Notes under the pieces: model-generated
Databases searched by the model: none
Told to the model about the DNA's origin: nothing
The model's input: only the letters and a program-made list of their open reading frames with translations
NCBI GenBank assembly: GCA_028565635.1
Contig: JAOXYB010033974.1
Location: 1 to 14,154 of the forward strand
From: Phoronis ovalis
Lineage: Eukaryota; Phoronida; Phoronidae
Direction of reading: 5' to 3'
Length of the DNA: 14,154 nucleotides
Program-made: the position numbers and the translations under genes
Shown: positions 8,043-14,154 of the stretch, in pieces
How the letters are laid out: each line of letters opens with the position of its first letter
How positions within the stretch are numbered: position 1 is the stretch's first letter

Positions 8043-8350
8043 TTAGGTCCTACATGGCCACCTCATATCTTAAACCAGCCGAAGGTCAACTAGCCTTCAG
8101 GCATGCTCACTAGCATAATATCTATACATTGGCTGAACGAACCTTCAAGTATGTATTTTGGATTGTATGCTGATCTGAATAGATATACTTTTGAATCTTT
8201 GATTAAGTATCTAGATACGGTGGTATAAGAAGCGGATTAGTGAAGGAATAGAATGAAGCAAACATTTGGGTGGAACTCATTTTTTTAATTAAGGAAGTAA
8301 ATGTTTTCCAACTTAAGCTGGTTTGAGATATGTGGTGGAGAGGACCCTAA
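8043..8350. mobile_element. Short inverted-repeat element, about 308 bp
   Basis: Ends 8043-8079 and 8317-8350 are inverted repeats. After complementing the left one, both read GCTGGTTT, AGATATG, GGTGG and AGGACC-TAA, matching at about 29 of 34 positions with a 3-bp gap. The interior has no open frame of note. It sits directly against the tail of copy C. No clear target duplication was seen, so it could also be a piece of a larger repeat. Confidence 0.6.
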
Positions 8351-8454
8351 GGATAAGCCGTAGGCTGGCCATAGTAAGGTCATGTTTGCAGGACTAAGGG
8401 TTTTAAGGCCTGTGCCTCATAGTCAGGTGGCTTAAGCTCAACTTAATTTTGACA

Positions 8455-8930
8455 GAGCGGATAAAAGCATGACAGTTGGTAGAAAGCTTCTTTTGGATGT
8501 AAAAAGCAACTTTGGAGTGGGAGCCATCTTGAATTTTGCCCGGTACTGCTATCGGGGCACCATAATTCAAGATGGCCGCCATAAATTAAACACACCAATA
8601 AAAATTGGTTATAAAGTTGGCATTTATACATATTTTAATTGCAAAGGAGTGCTTGAATTGTTGCAAGACTGAATCAAGAACAATTTCAGATGAAGAAAAT
8701 GTTATGAAATTCTAAGATTGCTGAATAATCCAAGATGGCCGCCAATTTGTGGTACTTTTTGTGTAAAAGAACATATTTTACTGAAACAAATTGGAAAAAT
8801 AAGCTAAAATTGTGAAATATATTAGTCACTTTTACAAAAGCTGATCCCATTGTCCTGTTGAAGTAAGACTGGCTTCAATACTTTTTTTAAAATGAATACC
8901 GGATCCTAGATGGTCCTTAAGAATAGAGAA
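8455..8930 (+). repeat. Left arm of the 2.85-kb inverted repeat
   Basis: The best match to the right arm is the stem-loop at 8523-8576: GCCATCTTGAATT pairs perfectly (13 bp) with AATTCAAGATGGC across a 28-nt loop. A further CAAGATGGC lies at 8731. Two opposite open frames of 62-67 codons over this arm are shadows of the repeat. TTGGTTATAAAGT near 8608 recurs directly near 8963, so the arm also has internal direct repetition. Confidence 0.7.
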
Positions 8931-9053
8931 TTTGGGAATTATATAAACAATTATTGAAGTTTGGTTATAAAGTGGACATTATTTTCCCGTGGAATAAAGA
9001 CATATTTTGCTAGGATACCGAGCCTTGAACAATTATATAGCTGTATATACGAG
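8931..9053. other. Interior spacer beside the left arm
   Basis: AT-rich; it carries a second copy of the GGTTATAAAGTGG-type sequence found at about 8608. No gene. Confidence 0.4.
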
Positions 9054-9270
9054 TCTGTTCCCCATAATATTTGTTCCCCATAGGCCAGGTCATTATGTTT
9101 GGCTGGCAAACCTTAAGTATGTGAACTACCTGCCAAGGGGGAAGAGATTCTAATTTTTTTTTCACAAATTTCAACTGGTAGCTGTGATTATTTCAGCTGG
9201 CAGATACAGCTTTGCCGCATATTCAGCTGACTAGCAAATAAAATCAGCTAGTGCCTGAATGGGGAACAGA
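9054..9270. mobile_element. MITE-like 217-bp element with 12-bp perfect inverted ends
   Basis: TCTGTTCCCCAT at 9054-9065 is the exact complement of ATGGGGAACAGA at 9259-9270. TTGTTCCCCATA repeats just inside the left end, at 9071-9082. The interior contains several variants of TTCAGCTGGCA (about 9168-9250), giving it a locally repetitive, hairpin-prone structure. It is too short to encode a transposase. No clear target duplication was found. Confidence 0.55.
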
Positions 9271-9299
9271 TATGGCCTTCCAAGCTACACCAGCAAATG

Positions 9300-9835
9300 A
9301 TTTATCTAAGCATGAAACATGTAAAAATATATTGGTTTGCAATATACCCCCCATACAATTATCCTCATTGGATGCTTCTGAGATAGGTATATGATCTCAT
9401 GTTTGGTTCCAAGATGGCTGATAAATCCAAGATGTGTCAGTGTCAGCTTGAAAACTTGGTACATGTTGCTAATGAAAAAGGAGATGAACAGATAGGTCCC
9501 CATGAATTGTACGTTTGATGTCGACCAAAATGTGCGGGCCATTATCTCTGAACGACATGACACAGCTTCAGGCTAAGATTGTTGGGAGTGATGTCAACTG
9601 TAATCAAGACATCGTATCAAACCAAATGCCTTGCCAGTTTGATGAAGGAGTCAATGGTATCTGTTGAGTCGACAAGCGACATAGTGAAACTTGTACTGTT
9701 TGCATTTGGCACCTTCTTTTCTATGTGTCTGCATAACTTCCACTCTCTGTATGTGATTTGTCTCCATGACCTGGGTGTCAAGAAACTTATCACCAGGATC
9801 AAATGGAAAGTCTGATTGTTAAAACATTATTCAGA
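9300..9835. other. Less AT-rich stretch, possibly decayed coding DNA
   Basis: Base composition is visibly less AT-rich than the surroundings. Open frames of 60-85 codons occur on both strands (minus 9306-9563 and 9617-9802, plus 9579-9815). On the plus strand one frame contains LSLNDMTQLQAKIVGSD and continues for about 48 codons before a stop. It could be a broken transposon gene lying between the inverted arms, but I could not match it to a family and the coding strand is undecided. Confidence 0.25.
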
Positions 9836-10864
9836 AGTCCACGATCAGTTTGATGGTAGAAATATTATTCTCATTTTCAAACATGGAAGTAGGTTAAGGG
9901 CGAGAAAGAACGAGACTTTTCTGAAAATGTGGTTATTCTACCCAAAGCTTCTAAAATTATAAGAAAGAACATTCAGACATAATAGTTTCAAATTTTCTGG
10001 TTGTATGACAAGTAGAATCTTAAATCCTTCAAGTCTCAAGTATCTCGTGTCTATGATCCTAATTTATTTCACCTTGAAAAATCAAAGCATGAGGCCCAAG
10101 GGTATCTATCGATAGGACATACTGTTGTCTTTACTGCTACGAAGAGACAATCTGACATGCATACTAGTATGCACGCCCGACATAATCTGAAATACGAGTC
10201 ACCGCTTCCTATATTGGTACTAATGTCCAAACGCAAACCAGAAGAAAGAAACTCATCTAGCAGCTGTACCACCAGCTAAGGACATCACTGTTTCCTATGG
10301 TAGTCATGTACCTGTCTGTGGGAGATTTCACGATGGTGTGTTTTTTGTAGCTTATCTCCGGAAAGGCCATTCATCCTCTAGGTCCTAGATAACTTGTGAC
10401 TTGGTCAAGCATAGGCTGCAATCTCTTAGGTTGCTTACCACGCCGCTTTGCATCCTCATGTACAATAATCTATAGTTTTGTACGCACTTCTGCCACTGTT
10501 CTATGAGAAGGCTGCCTCCCCAGCCATGATTAAACATTGCAACAATGTTATAAAACAAGCTTTTTATTTTCTCAAGCCTGGTCAACTTCTGGTTGCTACG
10601 TTTGACCAACCTCTGCTTTGACAAAGTGTGTGCAGTAAAAAAACATTATTTTGTTACAGTCTTATTTTGAGATATGAAACTCTCCTAAGTCATTATCTTC
10701 ATCAGGACTCACAGAGAGAAAAATAGCTAACTAGCAAGCTTTTTGGAACAATAAACACACAGCTACCAATTACAATATTCCTGGTTGAGAATAACAACCC
10801 TGCCATTGTACAGCAAAAAATACAAAAGCTACACGTATGTTATTTGTAAGTAATCCATAAAATG
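9836..10864. other. Interior of the 2.85-kb structure, no intact gene
   Basis: Short open frames on both strands (for example minus 10069-10272 and 10385-10624) are broken by stops and resemble nothing known. Composition to about 10620 stays less AT-rich than elsewhere, so decayed coding sequence may continue here. From 10620 on it is ordinary AT-rich DNA up to the right arm. Confidence 0.35.
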
Positions 10865-11302
10865 TCTTATTTCCGAGAGCCATCTTGGACATGGTGGCCA
10901 TATTGAAAAGGAATTAGAATAATGTTACTTGTTAAGTCATATTGGTTTAGAAATTATGTAAAATCTTACACAATTCAATGCTGCTTATTTTAGAACTTTG
11001 ACAAAATAGTGCTTTTGTAAAAAAGTCTTTGGATCGCCACATGGGATTTGTCAGCTATTTTGGAATTTTATGATTGTATCTTCAGGTATAACTGGTTAAG
11101 GGTCAGTCTTTTATCAAAGCATGCACTATTTTACTACTGAGAAATACTAAAATGCCCATTTTACAGAATTTTTATCAGCATATCTAGTTCCTGGCAGCCA
11201 TCTTGTATTTTGGGGCTCCACAGCAGTACCGGACAAAATCCAAGATGGCGCCCACACCAGATTTGTTTCTTGTGACTCAAAGGACCATGCTTTTATCCGC
11301 TC
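10865..11302 (-). repeat. Right arm of the 2.85-kb inverted repeat
   Basis: The reverse complement aligns with 8455-8930. It holds the equivalent stem-loop: GCCATCTTGTATTTT at 11197-11211 pairs at 14 of 15 positions with AAAATCCAAGATGGC at 11235-11249. Another GCCATCTTG lies at 10879-10887. The 73-codon minus-strand frame at 11147-11368 crosses the element end and is not treated as a gene. Confidence 0.7.
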
Positions 11303-11828
11303 GGTAAACGTCATTTGTAAATTGGCCAAGTGCCCCCAACCCCAGCCTCTCCGGGTTTGATGGCCCATATGGTAATTGTTATGATAAAGTACGTAATTCC
11401 TTAAAGGGACTAATTAAATAGTAATACTTCAACATGTTTGGTTTATATGGACAATAGGATAGACCTAGGCTGTCGTATTGTATCCGGTTATTGTGCAATG
11501 CGATATTGGGATATAACATTAATAACAGTTACTGGCCATAATTTGTATAAATTAAAATACAATTCGTAAAACAGCTTTGTACTTGGTATTGCCTGTTAGC
11601 GATTTCACACGCAAATGCTGTTACAGTAATAAATTAGAAACAATGAATGATATAAACAATCGGAGGCTCTTTATCGGGCACGAAATGATGAATAGTACAG
11701 AAGAAACAGGTCCGGGACAACAGGTTTCAGTCCACCTGATTTGTTAATTCGATGGTGTTGTCCTTTTAACCCAATTTTAAAAATCTACAAATCAACTAAT
11801 CCGCCGCTGATTGGAGCTTTAAACAAAC
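11303..11828. other. No recognisable gene
   Basis: AT-rich single-copy-looking DNA. TTAAAGGGACTAATT near 11401-11415 has a near-match on the opposite strand near 13574-13588. This is too short to define an element. Confidence 0.45.
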
Positions 11829-11840
11829 TGCGCATGCGCA
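11829..11840. promoter_or_regulatory. Perfect NRF1-type palindrome TGCGCATGCGCA
   Basis: The 12-bp sequence is a perfect palindrome and matches the known NRF1 consensus YGCGCAYGCGCR. It lies at the tail end of repeat copy D and contains several CpGs in otherwise CpG-poor DNA. The site is seen in the sequence; binding is inference. Confidence 0.4.
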
Positions 11841-12508
11841 AATGTCGATGTTTTAATTGGATGATTTTCGTCCATATTCCAAAACCGTTTTTACACGGCT
11901 GTGTGGTGCAGATTTTTAAAGGTTGCGTACATTTCCATGTACATATAATAACCATAATAATATGGAAGTATATGCATACATGTAGTATATTCCAGTAATA
12001 AATAATGAATGCTTGGTGGGATTCCGGTACAATTAATTCTGTGCTCAACATCATTTTTTCGGTCATACAACATTGTATATATAAAAGATAAAATCGATAT
12101 CTTCCGGAAATTGTCAAACGAGCCCATCGAGAGCAAAAATGTGATCAATCTGTCGTGATGTAAAGGTTAAATGCTGTTTTTATCCATTTATTGGTCTACA
12201 GGAGCTAATTTTGTCACAGATTTCAGTTGACAAATTTTATGTCGCGTACTTCCAGTCTTAAAATCACGGGATTTTTGTCATGCCATTATCGTGCGTCATA
12301 ACGCAGATATCTAACCTATTGCATTAGGGTATCAACCTTTCTACAGTATTAAGCTATATGTCAAAAAATGCTAAGGAATGTCTTACCTGCCTCAAAAACC
12401 ACTGTAATTTCAGTAAAATCACGCAGGTTGTATTCCGGTAAAATATGTTTTCTTTTCGTAACATTCCAGTAAAATCGCTTATGAATGGTTCCGTGTGGAC
12501 CGCTGTGG
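11838..12508 (-). repeat. Repeat family copy D
   Basis: This is the fullest copy, reversed, with the CCGCTGTGG end at 12500-12508 and the core at 12285-12333 with three differences. It includes the tail block AATTAAAACATCGACATTTG, which copy B shares in diverged form. Long open frames inside it (minus 11785-12117 and 11891-12148; plus 11741-11998) follow the repeat and are not supported as genes. Confidence 0.85.
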
Positions 12509-14154
12509 TACAGGCATAACGGTTACAGCCCATAACTTAAATTGCAATGCTTCATTAATTTTTTTTGCAAACATTTGCATTACAACAAAGACACTAGGAT
12601 CATTATATATAAAGTAGTTTACGAAAAAATGGAATTGTGTCATTAGTAATCTCAAAATAATGTTACAAAATGTCAAATATCTTCCAGTCCGTATTCTCCT
12701 AAAATGATTGTTATTTATATTTGTCAAAGGTAAATTCAACACATTATGTACAACACAATGTTTTGAAAGGTCAGAATATCGGGAAAAGTCACTAGTTAGT
12801 CACCAAATGTTTGCCCAGTGCTTTAAAAGCTAGTTTAGATTATTTCTATATTCTTTATTTCATAGTGAATAAAGAATCGGTTTTTGTCGAGGACGATAAC
12901 TTCATGAAAAACAAAAGGTCCACTAAAACACATACAAAAAATGAAAAGGGGATAGAAAGATAATATGAATTATTGAATTATGAAGTTTGCAACCATAGAC
13001 TGTTTCTCACAAACCAATGTTAAAAGTACTCGGTGACACTTTAACATTGATAGACAGTATTCTCACCGGATATCACAGCAAACAGCTAAGCGGTTATAAG
13101 TACTTTAGGGTTTGATTTTGTTTCAAACTATTATTTGTATAAAATGAGTATACAGCGATAAATTTATAAAACATTTATAATATAAAACATGTAAGTAGGA
13201 AAGTAAAATCACGTACAACAGGGAAATATAAATCATCGGAGTTTGGAACTAAGGAGACAAAATGCGTTATATTCATATTACATTTTACAAGAAATACACA
13301 TTAATTTCGCTACACAGATATATGATCACACCTGCTTTTGCTGTCCTTACCTACTGAGATAACTGGTAAACAGGATTGGGCAGTTTTAAAAGTGGCCGTT
13401 TGGAATACATTTCGTCTAAGTGTCTATACTCTCATAACGACTGCAAGCCAAGTAGAGGATTGCCTGGTACACCAGGAAGCTAGTTAGAGGATTAGTGCAT
13501 CTGCTGCTTAGCCGTTATCAGAACAACTTGCATTCAACACTATATACAGGACAACTTTTAAATGCACTTGCAATTGTACTTGGGAAATCAGTCCCTTTAA
13601 CAAATTTTCCTGAAAGGTTTGGCAAGTAAACATACGCATCTATAATATAATTTCGCTACCGGGCTTCGACCTGTTATCTTTAAGATTTTTGTTTTGCTTG
13701 ACGATGCATTCTGCGAAAAATACCTCTCTGACACTGTGAGTGTGTCTCTTTGTTCATCAGCTATAATCGGATACTGGATTATCGCGTTTCCTATCCTTCT
13801 GACCATTTGTTATTGATAATCTTTTCATCGATTGTCTAATCGTTGTCACACACATCCCTCAATAATGTTACTCAGAGACGAACTTTAATGCGTTATTCGG
13901 ATCACCGCGGCCGTGTTGCGCTAATAAACTAGTACACTCAGCGAGGCCGAGAACCTCTGAATATATTTTATTATTTAGAGAAATCAAGGGGGAGGACAGG
14001 AACTCAGTGGAGTGTTGAGGTCAAGGTTTCTCATGTCTGGTGTGCGTACATGCGTCGTGAACAGTTGGTATGATATAATATAATATTATGCATCTGTTCA
14101 AAAATTAAAATTGAATTTTAACTAATTTATATAATTTATATTTATACAGTTAGC
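12509..14154. other. AT-rich DNA with no recognisable gene
   Basis: I see no copy of the repeats found elsewhere in the window, no RNA gene and no convincing exon. A 69-codon minus-strand frame (13597-13806) starts with a fair ATG context and reads MVRRIGNAIIQYPIIADEQR, then a Ser/Lys-rich stretch, but resembles nothing known. A small hairpin CCTGGTACACCAGG lies near 13462-13475. The final 60 bp are extremely AT-rich. Confidence 0.5.

Larger units (their letters stand above)
8455..11302. mobile_element. Diverged long inverted repeat, about 2.85 kb overall
   Basis: Left arm 8455-8930 and right arm 10865-11302 are inverted and homologous. Both outer ends read GAGCGGATAAAAGCATG, and homology stops outside that block, which suggests true element ends. 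Divergence is high, with many small indels, so the element is old. The space between the arms holds a younger-looking element (9054-9270) and a stretch that might be decayed coding DNA. A DNA transposon with long terminal inverted repeats is one reading; two independent insertions of one repeat in opposite orientation is the other. Confidence 0.55.

Noticed and set aside
13597-13806. 69-codon minus-strand open frame as a gene
   Set aside because: It has a fair start context but no recognisable domain, and its length is within chance expectation for this window.

Overview
The window reads as non-coding DNA from a metazoan nuclear genome. It is AT-rich, no open frame exceeds about 110 codons, there is no operon-like packing, no tRNA or rRNA was recognised, and several short open stretches are bounded by AG/GT splice-like dinucleotides. 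The repeat style (foldback elements, short terminal-inverted-repeat elements, CAAGATGGC-rich repeats) would suit a marine invertebrate such as a mollusc. That taxonomic guess is weak inference.

Layout. Positions 1-4749 are mostly single-copy-looking AT-rich DNA. They hold a tandem duplication (764-874), a pair of direct repeats (1630-1680 and 2068-2116), a terminal-inverted-repeat element (2753-3229) and three possible but unproven exons (1198-1276, 3507-3601, 3958-4230). Positions 4750-6319 are one large foldback structure: two inverted arms of about 580-600 bp around a centre made of a 67-bp palindrome and a 35-bp tandem array. Two more copies of the arm family lie at 6923-8042 and 11838-12508. 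The first of these is split by a 525-bp inserted element (7467-7991) with terminal inverted repeats and a TA duplication, and the uninterrupted copies show the empty site.

Positions 8043-8350 are another inverted-repeat element. Positions 8455-11302 form a diverged long inverted repeat whose arms carry CAAGATGGC stem-loops. Its interior holds a 217-bp terminal-inverted-repeat element (9054-9270) and a less AT-rich stretch that may be decayed coding DNA. Positions 12509-14154 show nothing I can name.

No genes here can be said to work together. The informative content is transposable-element structure: four copies of one unclassified repeat family, with a 49-bp core far better kept than its surroundings, and evidence for the order of insertion. 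I found no convincing new defence, metabolic or regulatory system.
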